Source: Dysidea avara (Eukaryota > Porifera > Demospongiae > Dictyoceratida > Dysideidae). Taken from it: DNA of 64,000 bases. Under the pieces are notes generated by a model. It had not been told where the DNA came from. It did no database searches and was given only the letters and a program-made list of their open reading frames with translations. Positions 1-13,400 of this stretch are shown one piece after another (the first letter of the stretch is position 1; every line of letters begins with the position of its first letter). The translations under genes were made by a program, and so were the position numbers. The stretch is taken from assembly GCF_963678975.1 (NCBI RefSeq), contig NC_089276.1, positions 22,923,059 through 22,987,058 on the forward strand, in the 5' to 3' direction.

Positions 1-393
1 GTGCAAGGCGTAATGACATTGTGTCTACAGTATTTGTACACACTGACAGTGCACATTTACAGCATCTTTACACTTAGAATACAGAAGTACATGACACGTA
101 TGTTTACATTTTTCTCGAAATAGTTCATTCTGGAATTGAAAGATATAAACTCCCTCACAAGCACAACTAAATTTAAAGTATTCAGTTCTTTACTGATAAT
201 GGCGCATTAGCAACAAGTTAATCAGTTTACATGCTGCAAGTACATATTAATTCGATGGAGTCTTGAGAGAACAATTTTTTGGCAGTGGCAGTAGTCACAG
301 GAAATGATGTAAAGTAAAGAAAAAGGAGTTTATTGACTTCACTTAGCATATTTCTGATAGCAAAATAGCATCTGCTGTTGTTCTAGCATTCAT

Positions 394-1445
394 TTGGTAA
401 CTCTATTGTTAGTATGTACCATTACGTGCAGTTTTAATTGCATCAGGCAGCATGTACAACTGAACTTTCAAATGCACATCTCGTACAAGAAATCTAACCA
501 AAGTTTGAGACAATGTATCTGTAATAGAATCAAGTGCAGATGTAAGCAAAAAGATATCTCTGTTTTTAGGAGAAAACTTTATTAATTGAACTAAATTGTA
601 AATGAAATTCAAAGTATTTCAAAGAACCTTACACTTTTCAGAAACATCTTGTACACACAAATTTAAACTGCTCATGTGCTAAGCAATGAGCTCCTGATTC
701 TTCTTGCTTGAATAGTGCTGGACACCATCCCTTATGCCACTCAATCTGCTAACTCCATTGTACGCCTGCCCTCTACATTGAGAAATAGACAATGTACATC
801 CCATCAAAACATCTTTGACTTCATGGTGGATAGTCATAACTTAAGTATTAGGTAGTTTTTTCAGGCCCAAGAAGTCTTCATGAACCTCATAGCTACTACT
901 AACCCAACAAACTGACACAGATACTTGCTACCTGAGATACATCAGTGGCTTTATCAGCAATTACAGCAAATCACTGGGCACTGTTAATGTCACTTATGAT
1001 GCTTCTAATAATCATGTTGCCCACTAATTTTATCAGTTTGTCTACAATTACTGGTCCAGTATACTCGCATTTCTGATTCATTCATCACTGGACACTATTC
1101 TGCTTGCAATATATAGCAGAAACTGGTACAGGTTGTCCTGAAATACCTCTAAATTTTCATTATGGCCTCTAATAGCCAGACCCTGTTTTCCTAAAAATTT
1201 GATTGCTCTTAACAATTTTAAAAGCATGCATATATGAAATTCCTGTTTAGTAGGTATCTAGGATACAACCATGCAATGTTGATACTGGATGCTCACAAAT
1301 GAAGCCTTTCTGTTGATTCATGGTGCATTTCACTTCTTTCATGCATATCAAATTTTCAAGGGCCTTGTTCCAAATTATCAAATCCTTCACCTATAAATGA
1401 TGAGTATTTAAACACCGAAGTTGACAGAAATCCAGGTTGCTTTGC
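394..1445 (-). pseudogene. Decayed hAT-superfamily (ZMYM/TTF-type, DUF4371-like) transposase
   Basis: Read on the minus strand, this stretch gives fragments typical of animal hAT transposases of the ZMYM/TTF zinc-finger group. The fragments are FAVIADKATDVSQV followed by ICVSLLG, then YEVHEDFLGLKKLP, then SISQCRGQAYNGVS, then SLNLCVQD, and finally VQLIKFSPKNRDIF near 550-600. Their order matches the family's RNase H-like catalytic region. Several in-frame stops and frame changes interrupt them, so the gene is dead. No terminal inverted repeats were assigned. The family is recognised from remembered motif order, not from a search; confidence in the superfamily is fairly good, but the exact borders are rough. 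Confidence 0.65.
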
Positions 1446-1632
1446 TAACAACAAACCCTACAAACTATTTTGTACTGACTGATGCAAACAGTGGTCTGGG
1501 GGTGTTTCTTGTGCCGCAATGTCTGTATAGTTCTACAGTGTTGCTTCTTCCCTAGCTGCCTTTCCTTGCCAAGACAAGATTGTACAGACTTTGACTGGGA
1601 TATATCAATTAGCTGATTTGGCATACTTAAAT

Positions 1633-2255
1633 TACCGTGTAGTAAAAAAACTTTGGCGGTAAAAAACTTTGGCAAATTTGACAAATAGCGTTCACTTCGC
1701 CAAAGTTTTTTTTGCCAATTATTTTAGAAGATCACACAAGCACATTGCGTAACTAGAACTTGAGATGAAGGTCAGCTCGTACCACTACGCAATAAAGATC
1801 AAGCTGACTTTGGAGATCTTCGAAATGTGTCCCACAGTTGTAAGCACCCCTTAGGATAGTATTTACAACTGGCTTGCCGTTCGCACGTCAGCTAGTTCAT
1901 TGTTTCGCAATGGATTTGGCCAAATACTTTGATATACGTATGTGATAACCTCTGCTACTGAAAAAGTATAATACATGCAGTCACTCTCGGCATTGCAGGA
2001 GATAGCGAAGCACGCCTTTACTAACACATCATTAGATCAGTAGCTACAAAAGTACTGCTACAAAACAACGCTAGCTACCTATACACTTACTACACTACTT
2101 AACTGATGAGTTAACAACTTGCCATTATCCTTATGTACCGTACAGTAAAAACTTTGGCAAATATTATTTCAATTGCCAAAGTTTTTTCCAGCAATTTTTT
2201 CAACAGAGGGGTTTCATCACACTTTTTTACCGCCAAAGTTTTTTACTATATGGTA
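1633..2255. mobile_element. Inverted-repeat MITE with TA flanks
   Basis: The left end (1633-1673) and the right end (2222-2255) are inverted repeats built on TACCRTRTAGTAAAAAACTT and the motif CTTTGGCGGT. Further inverted CTTTGGC/GCCAAAG blocks lie just inside both ends (1665-1712 and 2136-2195). TA sits at each outer border, as expected for Tc1/mariner-like target choice, although the superfamily is not proven. No coding capacity is visible inside. Confidence 0.6.
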
Positions 2256-3442
2256 CTGCAGCCAACACCTTTGAGTGTGAGTTAGCTGATGTGCTACAAG
2301 CAGTCACACCCTCAGCTACTGTGCCCCTTGCTGTACTAACACTACAGCAACTGATTGTAATTGTTGACAGCCCTGATTTTTGGTTCAGGAAAATATCGCC
2401 ATTAGTGAGCAAAACTATGCATGCACCTACCGGTGTGCCAGTTGCTAAGTGTGTTGTTTCTGTTATTTTTATCTTGTACCGTTATGTGTGTTTTCTTGTA
2501 CCTTGTACCTGTCCAGTCAGCATGCTATTATTCTCCCAACAATTTAAGCCTGTTACCAGCTGATACACAACACAACAACACCAAGCCTGCCTTAATTACA
2601 TAATAAAAAACTTGTTCCGGTAAAATTAATTGTACAGTTGCTCACTATGTCAGTTATTCAACAGCTGACTGCTACTGCTGCACTGCAAGTGGCTAAACTA
2701 GTTCTCAAACACATGCTTCTGAGTCACATCACTTGTCTGCCCCAGATATTTTACTTGGGGAAGATGACTCCGCTGAAAATAGTCGAACTGGTGATCATGT
2801 CTCTGAAATAGTTAGGGCTTATTTATTAAGCTATAGTTTTAATAATCAAAGCATGTGCCAGCACCTGATGCACCTGTGGAGCCTATACCCGCTGGTAGCT
2901 ATTTCCTACTGCTTTTTTTGCTTACTTTTAGTAAACATAACTATGACAGGTGAACCATGCATACATGCATCAAAAGAAGATTGGTACTAGACATGCCACG
3001 AAATCATTTTTTTCATCTGAATGCATGCCTCAACCATCAATTACTTGGAAGTGAAGTGGCTATACACTTTATTTTTCAGCAAAGTTCAGCCAATTACACA
3101 GCATTTCAAATGAAAAACAGTACAACAAGCATTTCTGCAATCAATCCAGTACTATGGAAAATATGGACAATAAACATGATAGCTAGTCAGCACAGCCATA
3201 ATGCACTACTACAAATCAACACCTTGAAAAAGAAAAGAAGCATGCATTCTAAGTACTGTGCGTGGTATATCAATATAGGCACCTGTTGGACTGAAATAAC
3301 ATCTAGCAGTGAAAATATCAAGCCCATAGCCTTAGCCATTATCGAGTTTCACTTGTCTGAAGGCATTAGTAAGGTAGTTAGTCAGCAGAAGATTTCACTA
3401 AACATGACCAGATATTACAAAACCAATCTACACTGTAAATGA
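2256..3442. other. No recognised gene; two unidentified ORFs
   Basis: Two open frames lie here on plus, 2291-2563 and 2957-3442 (161 codons). The second is rich in Ser, Asn and His and contains no motif I recognise. Neither has clear splice sites or a family signature. They could be transposon relics or chance frames in AT-rich DNA. Confidence 0.3.
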
Positions 3443-3833
3443 CACGTCAGGCAAAATCAAACTAACACCTCCAGTGGATAGCTACACTATCGTACTACTA
3501 GTTTTGACCCCCAGTACTACTCAAACTACTCAAGGCTGGTTTTAACAGACATCTTTTCTGGGTGGTGTAGAGAACTTGAATGGCAGTTTCTGGTGTTGTG
3601 GAGGGTCTGGCTTGACAAGAATCAGTAGTTTACTGGCGGATAGCCTACTAATGTTGGCTAGACATTTTTTCTGTTGATTTTGCTACATATCAACAACTAA
3701 GAAGCCAGCACAGACCTGTAATCCAATCATGGTCTGCCTCCATTTGAAGTCTATCCCTTGCCCACTCCCCACTCCTTTGTGAGCACTCATGATACTACTT
3801 TGCTTGTCCAACTACTCAGACTTCTTATATATT
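3443..3833 (+). repeat. Dispersed ~390-bp repeat, copy 1
   Basis: This block is clearly similar along its whole length to 27062-27440 on the same strand. It starts with AAACTAACACCTCCASTGGA, contains CTCAAGGCTGGTTTTAA and ends around CATGATACTACTTTGC. It lies just upstream of the NLR exon, probably in its intron or promoter region. The element type is unknown. Confidence 0.7.
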
Positions 3834-4210
3834 TGGCGGGAAACTCTATACAAGCAGCTACAAGTACTGGAAGTGGTCTGAAAGGTAATAGATTGATGCA
3901 CCTTTTGTGTAAATTTTATATGCGTGCTTGCTATACTTGAATCTTTAAAACCATTTATCTTGAAACTTCCAATGTGCGATTTGGATTGTTTTTCCAAAAT
4001 CCAGTCACAAATATAGTCACTTATTGGGTTGTACTGAAAACATTTTGGGGAATAGTTATGCTTCACCAATGCTGCAATGGCACTGTGATGATATTGTGAG
4101 GCTGGTTTCTGGTCAATCAATATTTTGAGAATGTGCAAATGTCAATGTACGGTACTACCAATACACATAAGGTTTTTCATATGTGAAATGTTCTTGCGTA
4201 TTTATTACAG

Positions 4211-6435
4211 AACTCCAGCAACGTGTTCGCAATGTTTACAAACATACCAGATACCAAACTGATCAAAAATCATACCCACCAAGTAAACATACAGGTTTCA
4301 CGCCTCTCCTACTACACTATCAACAGACTGGAAGTCAGAATAAACCAATTTCACCATCTATTAATCAACCTCCTTCCAAACGTCTTAAACTTCACAATAA
4401 CAATCCATTAAAAACTGCATATAAAGATAGTAAGCCCACCAATAATATTGAAGACATTTTACAAATTTTAAAGGAAGGTGTTATGATTTTAATTGAAGGT
4501 GAACCTGGAATAGGTAAAACTGAACTGGTGAAAGAAATTGCTTTCTGTTGGGCAGAGGGAAGATTGCTAAAACACTTCAAATTAGTTTTATTGGTGTATT
4601 TAAGAGATCCATTTGTTCAAAAGTTGTCATCTCTCATTGATCTTTTTATGTACTTTTGTGGAAAAAATCAAAAAGTTGCTGAAGGATGTAATCAGTATTA
4701 CTTCAAAAATAGCCAAGACCTTTTAATTTTGTTAGATGGTTATGATGAATTTCCAAATGATTTGCGGGAAAATAGTGTAATAGCTGATATAATAAATCAC
4801 AAAGAACTATCTAATTGTAGCTTGATTGTTTCATCTCGGCCACAAGCATCAGCATTCCTCCGTGAACAGACAGACCTCAATGTTTTGATCTCTGGCTTTA
4901 CACCTGCAGATCAAATTGATTACATACACGAGGCACTAGAAAATAAACCACAAGAAATCTCCCGTGTCAAAGATTACCTTCAACAGCACCAGAATATTGC
5001 CAGCTTGTGTCGTGTACCTTTCAACATGACTATGTTAGTATTACTTTGCAAAAAAAACCAACATTCCTTACCTAAAAATGTAGCTGAGCTATATGGATAC
5101 TTTATTTGCTTTAATATTTATCGACATGCTACTAAATCTGGCCAATCATGTATAAACATAACTAAAGACCTTAAAAATTTACCAAATCCTTACAATAAAA
5201 TGTTAAAGCAGCTTTCAATATTATCATTGGATGGTATCAATAAGGGCAAACTAGACTTTACCCTCGAGGAATTTGAAGCAACTTGTCCAGATGTTCCTGT
5301 TGCATATGATGAAACAAATGTTCTTGGACTACTGTATGCTGTAGAACAGTTTGGAATCTTTGGAAACGAAACAACAGTTTCCTTTATTCACAATTCTGTA
5401 CAAGAATTTTTGGCAGCTCTTTATTTATCACAGCTTCCACCAGATCAAGAACTGTCAGTTTTAGAAAAGCACTTTGGGAATGACACTCACTTCCACATGT
5501 TTCTGTTTTATGTGACACTCACAAAAGGACAGAATCCATCCTTTAAACAGTTCCTTTGTTATATGGATAGCACAGATGCAATTAACAGTGCATTCCTACA
5601 TGATCCCATTAAGTGCATTCATTTATACCGATGCTTTAGTGAAATTGAAAATAAACAGATGTGTAATGCTATTGAATGTAGATTTTTTGATGAAGAAATT
5701 GACGTTTCCCTATCCACACTATCACCAAACACTGTAGAGTGTATTGCTGTCTTCCTTACTCACTCATTTACAAAGCAATGGAACAAACTAGATTTAAGCT
5801 ATTGTTTTATCGGAGACCATGGAGTTCATACTCTCTACTCTGCACTTAAAAACAGTAAAACTACCATTGAAGAAATAGACTTTGCATTTAATTTTTTAAC
5901 TTTAGCATCTGACAAATACATTACTACTCTCGTTCTTGATTGTGCAGTGAAAGTATTATGGATTAGTGCTAACGAAACTGTTGGAGAAACAGAAGATTTT
6001 TATTCTGACCTGCTGACTAATCCATCCTCCAAGCTTGAGGAATTGTATATATCATACAACAAACTTTCATCAGCCACAGCTAAAACCTTGTTCACTGCAC
6101 TCAAAGACAACAATAAACTAACTGAACTTTGGATTGGTGCCAACAATATTACAGATGAAGCCTGTGCCACCGTTGCTGCAACATTACAAATAAATAACAC
6201 ATTAGCTGTTTTACGAATGAAAAAAAATCCCATTAGCAAACAAGGTGCACAAGTAATTCTGGATGCACTTGAGTATAATGATGCATTATCTAAATTAGGA
6301 ATAGAAGAGTGTCCAGACAATGCTTCTGAAACAGTTCAAAAAATTAATGAAAAGAGGGTAGAACGTGGATGCCAAGTGGAGTTGGAATTAACTGAATTTG
6401 CTGAAATAAGCAAGGTATCTTCTGTTATTGATTAA
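4211..6435 (+). CDS. NACHT-LRR protein (NLR / NOD-like receptor), large 3' exon
   Basis: An open frame of about 740 codons ends at TAA 6433-6435. NACHT NTPase landmarks, counted from the ATG at 4183, are Walker A GEPGIGKT (106-113), Walker B LLDGYDEF (183-190), sensor SSRP (217-220) and the winged-helix signature HNSVQEFLAALYLS (403-416). Ribonuclease-inhibitor-type leucine-rich repeats run from about residue 533 to 720 (LDLSYCFIGD, LEELYISYNKL, LTELWIGANNI, LAVLRMKKNPI). This is the NLRC3/NOD-like layout, used for cytosolic microbial or danger sensing. TTTATTACAG at 4201-4210 is a good splice acceptor (phase 1), so the ATG at 4183 is probably intronic and the true start lies in an unseen upstream exon. 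No CARD, Death or Pyrin domain is visible in the first 90 residues. No stop or frameshift breaks the exon. Confidence 0.9.
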
Positions 6436-7445
6436 AGTTAGCTTTACAGTGATAACATAACATATCAGTATTGTTTTGAGTATATACGTAGCTATTATAA
6501 TGCACAGGCTAAATGATTGTATGTAGTTATATATTCTTACAGAAGAGTGAAGATATATATACTTTTACATGCCATACATGGACAAAAGTATTTACAATCT
6601 GACCCACTCCATTAGAGTAAATGACTGTTCTATTAGAAAAATGAAACAAATCTCTATGTAAATCAACAGGCTCCATTATCTGAACAATTTCACTTATTGA
6701 AACACTTTTGACAACTATAGGAACAAAGGCATTGGATAACTGAGGATCCACTGTATTACCACATTACATATTCACTACCCCAGTGAACCTTCTTTAGGTG
6801 TTTAAATATGCATAGTATTCACACAATACAATAATAATCTTGAACTAGAGGAGTAATTACAGAGTCACTAATGTGAAGGGCATGTTGTTTGTATAGCTGA
6901 AAAGTATAATGCACCGAACTTGTTAAATTACTCTAATAGAGCATACACTTGTCAACAAAATACTCTAATTGAACAGTCACTTAGGCACTTGATGGTCAAC
7001 AATTGGACTACTGTAATATATTCTCCACTGTAGTGTATATCCAAATGAATGCAATACAATACAACATATCAGTCCTCAAAATAATTATTAATTCAAACAG
7101 TGCTTGATTTGTGGTGACCACATTTGAAATTTCTTACACCTTAATAACTGAATGGAAGAGCGGCATTCAGTTTATGGCGAGTTCACACACGTAGGCACAC
7201 ACTCACGCACAAATTTAAAATTCCACTGTACCTATGAACACCATGTATGGGTAGGGTATTCACATCACACATACACAGTTCTGTTGCTATTCCAAGCAAA
7301 GGTATCATCTTTAATAAAAAGTGAATTATCTTATAATTGTTTTGAATGCACATCATACATGACCACAATAGCTGTCATGACTCACAAATCAACAAGTACA
7401 AAACTAAAGCTATAAATTTGATTATACATCTGTGTAAGTACTGGC
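6436..7445. other. Convergent intergenic spacer
   Basis: This spacer lies between the 3' ends of the NLR (plus) and LEPROT-like (minus) genes. It holds one copy of the dispersed motif ACTCTAATAGAGCA (about 6931-6985). No coding exon is seen. Confidence 0.5.
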
Positions 7446-10400
7446 TCAGTATAATGTACTAAACTCCCAATCATCATCATCTCCACGAAAGAATATAAAA
7501 TAACAAAATATTGTCACAAACATCAACAAATTTCCGATAGATACACATAAAGCTGCAAGTGGTTCAATCTAAAAGATGAAAAAAAAAAAGATAAAAGTGT
7601 TATTGTAAATTCTAAGGGACACTAGCAATGACACAGCACATGATATTAGTGATTCTATCAATGATATACATGTAGACACTACATGGTAGCATGTGATACA
7701 GTCAAGGTATATAAGTCAGTGCAAATACCTAACAGACAAGTGTGTATCAAATTCTAGCACTGTTTAAGTATAAAATCACCACCTAAAACGTCGCTGTTAC
7801 AGATCATCTTAGAAACATCTTATAGGACAAAATCACTAGTCTCGTCCCCAGCCGCCCACGTGCTTGATCACGCGAAGGTCATCTGGTGACATTAGTCCAA
7901 CTTCTTGGCCCAGGAAGTGTGCATTAATAAAGTATGCACTTGCAAAACTAGCTTTGTAGTTGTCTTAAGGCTTCTTCGCCGTTGATTGTTGTTCTAAGTC
8001 GAATGCTAAGAAGGTTTTCGTACATAAAGTTTTAAACGGCGTTTATTAGTCACTCCAGCGATTTTTATAAAGTAGCACTCCTTTAAGTGAATGAAAAGTT
8101 TATTCATTTGAATGTAAGCATAAATGAGCACATTGTAGCAATATTCCACTAGGGCCAAGAAAGTGGACCAAAGTCACCAGACGACCTTCGCGTGATCAAG
8201 TGCGTGGGCAGCTGGGGACGAGACTAGAAAATCACCTTTACGGAATAATATTGGTCCAAATACAGCACTAAAAACAAGAAAACACTTACAGGCAGCCGGA
8301 TATAGAAATTGCCCATGCTAAAATTTGTCTGCTAGCCTACCTGACCACAATCACAAGCTGGAGGCTAAACAAACCAACGTGCGCCCACCATTTTACAACA
8401 CAATAACAAACTCACCAGTGGGATGTGCTTTTGGGGTTCCAATGAGTGCATGCCCTCTGCACTTTCAGGCTGGTCGTTGTCTTTTTCATGCAACAAAACC
8501 ATATCAAGCACTTTCCTTGAGTAGCATAGTTAGACACCACTAAATTATATATAATGCTCATGCTACTGTAAGAGATACTGGACACCTGGTAGATGCCTGT
8601 AACTTCACGATAGGTTTGAGACCACTCCCATTGATCTTAGTTGATCAATAACAATCTAGTGCAGAGACCACATCTCTTAACAATCTATCTATTCAAACAT
8701 GATGACCACGCCCCTTATTACTTTAGTTGTATTTATAATAATGGCACAGTGAAAATAAGGAATAGTGAAAATTGGTAGGCTAGAGGCTGACTTGAGATAC
8801 TCTAATAACTTCGTTTTTAAATGAACATCTTCCATCCTATTGGTCAAGCCATAAGTGTTATTAACCCTTGGAGTGTCAAGGGTTACTGTATTTGTCTTGC
8901 GCAGCTGTGCAAATTTGTTTAACTGCTGCGTACTTCATTCATAGGTTAAAAACAAGGTGCCATTAAGCTTCTCTTGATGAATTTAACAAATGAAACATGT
9001 GGATTGTTCCATAATTGCTTTATTCAAAAGTTTGCTGTTTGTCTTGGCCTTCCTCACTTCTTGATGAACTCTCGATATACAAAAGTGATAACAATAAATT
9101 CATTTTTTTACCGTAGTACTAGTGACTGATTCAGACAAGGGATTGACAAACTTCAACAAAACCAGGGACGAGATTTCAAAATCTTTAATAAGATTTCAAG
9201 AGTTCCATAATACATTAACTAGTCCAGATTTTACCAGCAAACTACAACATTTCAGGCCAGGCTTCTTACAGGTCCCTCAGATAAGATTATTGGCTCTTTA
9301 AACTAACGAGCCTTCATGGAACACGTGGTCGGTGGACTAAAAAATGCTAACGCCTACAGGACTATGGTCCACGTAATGTCTGAGGTGTTGCCACACAAAT
9401 TATCATGCTATTTGCTGCTGCTTGTTTGTGCAAATTGGAGCCAAAGCTACTGTAATATATTCATTAGGTACAAATTACATGTTTATACCTGGTTTGTGTG
9501 CTAATCAAGGTGATCATAGTAATCGTGGTCCTGCTATAAAAAATGGGACAAAGCAGCAAAGCCGATCCACGTGTTGTGTCATCTGGCACTATGGATCTAG
9601 ACATAGTACTTCCATATGTTTACTCAATTTTCCTGAGAGTTTTAAACAATAGTGCTTCATTTTGTATGTTTAGTTTTAGAATTCCTTGATCTTCCATTAA
9701 GTTTCTATTTTCATTTTAAAAAGATTCTAGATTAACGGTCTGCAAAAAAATAAGATAGTTTTCTTTTAAAGTCTGCCTGGTAGACGTGATGCAAATCATA
9801 CTTGAGACATTTAGGAAATTGTATGTAACTTGCCAGCAGTCCTTAGAGCAGTTAAGAAGAAATATGAAGAAATTGAGAGGGGCATTTTCTGAAGCCACAC
9901 CCTTTGTACTCAATTTTATTATTTTTTTGGAACTTGAGATAAAATACAGAACACATACTGCATTTCCTTGGTCGTAGCTGTACTTGAGTAGTGCCACAAT
10001 TGATTATGAAAATAAGGGCTTAAACATTATAATTAAGTAAATTAATTATTAATTAAACATTGTTTTCAAGCATTGATTTTAGGAGCTAAGACAATAAACA
10101 TAATGGTGTTTAACTCTTAAGCCAGAAAATTAGATCTAAATATGCATCAGAGCACTGTAACTTTCGAAGTGTATGTCCTATGGCTATACAATTTATGTCC
10201 TTCTACTTGTTATGTAACAAGGATTAAACTGATACCTACGGTTTTACCCTAATGCTAAACAATGATCTAGCCATGTAACTAACTAACTATCTAAACTAAC
10301 TTTATCAGTAAGGAAACACACAAACCCTTACATACTTTTGTAAAATGATCCAGGTGGCTGTTCCTATCAACTTGCGACAAGTTCTGTTTGCTTCTCCATT

Positions 10401-13400
10401 AACTTCCCATAATTTATGCGATTAAACCCACAATCAAACTTAATGTAGCAAGAATTTTGAAAGATGGAAATGCGAATTGCTGTTGTTCATTACTTCTTAA
10501 CAAGCAAGCCACTGTAGTTACAGTGTTCATTTAAACTTCTCCAAGTAGCGAACAGACTCCAATCAGTATGTAGTTTTAGGCTATAAGAGATACTTAATGT
10601 TGCCACATGCATGTCCGTATTGTGTAAATACATATTCACCAAAATTCTGTGCGGAGTAAACAAGGTATCTATATGACAATTCTGTGGATCACTGGTGGTA
10701 AGCTTACACTTTAAGGTTACGGAATAGTATAAAATGCGTGGGCGGAACAAATTCAAAACACCAAGCAGGGATAAATAATTTCAACAACTGTGTTGCGGTA
10801 GCAATACAACTAATTGTGTTTGTTTCTTTTACTGCAGAACAGTAACTCTTCTTTGGTGTGTGGTCCACAATAGAGCAATGTTTTATAAAAACATGCTGCC
10901 TAAAACCAGACAAACAGATTACTGAATCCTTATAATTTCAACACAAGTAACTAAAAAACTAAAATATCTAAGTCCTGTTGAAGCGATTTTTAAAGTTACT
11001 GGTCGTATAGGGGTTTTATTGAACTTTCAGTAGTTTTTTTTTCGAGTGAAACAAGCGCTCTGAGGCTTGTATCTCTGTCACTGGGAAGAAACATGCCAAA
11101 AACGCTTCCACAGGACCTAATAAATTTAATATACAGTATCACTATGCCCCAGAAATGCCAATAGAGCCTACAGCTTTGCTGTATTTGGCGCAGAAAAAAC
11201 ATGGTAGTGACAGCTGGAGCTGAGCGATGTACAGGCTGGCTTACCTGTCTTGCTACAACAACTTGTAGTGTTCCACCTGCCTCAAACTACACTGTAGCTA
11301 CATAAAAACATTAAATATGAAGGGCTTCACCTTCTTTCATTTCATGCTGCTAGACTGGTTTTATGGGCTTCTCAAAAAGTATCGATAAACATTCAAAATT
11401 TGATTGCAAAATTTCCCGTGACTATACCGTAACCTTAAGTAAAGTAGATAACTAAAGCTTGTTTAATTATATACCTATCTACTCTTATAAAACATATACT
11501 TACTCTAATAGAACATACACCTGCTGCCAAATACAGCCATTACATAGTTAAGCAAGACTCTGATAGTCCACAACTCCACTGCACTGAAAAGTGGAGACAA
11601 AGAAATTCTGAATTTCCTGTCATACCAGAAATTAGCTATCACCTTCACAGTGCCTTGGTATTCAGTTACAGTACATGCTACATAAGGATATTGTTTTTCC
11701 CACAAACAAAAAGCATAAAAAATTAAATACCTGCAATAATAAGGGTTCACCATGTACTTACTTGTAATAATTCACATTGCACACACTATTAATCACGTGA
11801 AGGTAATCTAGTAGCATTAGTCAATCTTCTAAAGCCCCAGGAAGGGAGCACTAATAAAAGTATATACGTACCTGAAAACTAGCTTAGCAAGTTGACTATG
11901 GTTAATGCTCTGGGCTTGATTTCTTTACTGTTCAAGATTATCCCAAGATGTGCCTTTCGTCAACCGTAGCAACTACATTGCATACATTATGGAGATGATT
12001 TCTGTATTGACTGGTTGAATTCAGGAGCACTCCTTTGCTTGCAACACCATATTATAATGGGTGAAACATAGCTGAAGATAAAGAAAAATGGTCATTCTTG
12101 ATAATCAGTTGAGGCCTGTTAATAAAACTCGTACAGGAAAACTTTGCTCTGAGGTGGTTTCTTTTTGGCGGTCTGAAGTACAGGTGTGGCAATTCTCCTC
12201 ACACTTTGTTAACTACCTTTAGTTCGTTTACTTGTTATATGCAAGCTGATGTTACCATTTAACGTTTTTGCTCACATGGGTGAATATGGACAAACGTAGG
12301 TAGATAGATAGGTACGCACACACACACTTTTCGGAAAACAATTACAGTTAACCAGGCAAATGCCCAGAGCTGGCTTTTGGCTGGCTGTGGGCACATGTCT
12401 GGTTTAAAAAGCAATGAAACGAGGTCATCTATATCTGCAGCTATAGTAATAGACAACCAATCCCTACTTTGGTTATGGCTATACCATCGATGACAGGCTA
12501 TACAAGACTGAAGTAGATGCCCTCCCTTCTATGATCCCTACTCAAAAATTTCTAATCTTTCATTACACTTGTATGCGCATATATGGATGAACATACACTG
12601 TAAATTAGCACACACAAATACACAGACACTTACTATTCCTTTATGACCAAGGAGTACTGTAAATCCTGTAATATACAGAATGTAGTATATTAGAAAGTTC
12701 ACTCAATGCTAAGGTGACTACTACGGTACTGCTCAATCTCGCAAGAATGCAAACAATTAAAAACTTGCTGATTAAAGGGTGTGGCATCCATTTCACTCAT
12801 GAGTATTCATCCCGTTTCATTTGGGATGAATACTTGCAAGTGAAGCAGGTGCCACGCCCTTCATTTAATGAGTTTTTAAATCGTGAGACGACATTGTGTT
12901 TGAGCGGTACCGTACATTGGAAACTTTGAAATATGTATACAGACTGAAATCCTGACAATATTCCAATTTACATAGTGAAATGCCAATTGAACCATGCATA
13001 CAGTATGTACACACAATGTGAAATTCATAGGTAACATTGTTCCTAAGTCAGGTAACATTATTCCTAAGTCACAATATATCAGATTTTGTGAAAATTAAGA
13101 AATATATTACATATATATAGAATGATGAAAATGAGCAAAGTAAAACTCTTGACAATTCTTACCAGCAAAAATCCATACCTCAAAATTTTGTATAAAGTTT
13201 TAACTAGATAGCTACTGTAATTTCATGTATTTCAAAATTCATTATTTGTATCCCACTGAGCAACCTAGTTTGTAATTTTTATGACCTCTTTGTTGTTAAG
13301 AAGGAAAATGAGCTGTTAAAGTTTCAGCCTAATCTGGTGAGAACTTAGTAAAAAGAGCAAAATAATTGATTAGTACAGTGCCTATAAGGAAAATAAATTA

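Noticed and set aside
10340..10371. Alternative LEPROT exon 6 with a strong GTATGTAAG donor
   Set aside because: Its length does not restore the reading frame of the last exon, while the 23-bp exon at 12634-12656 does and resembles the family better.
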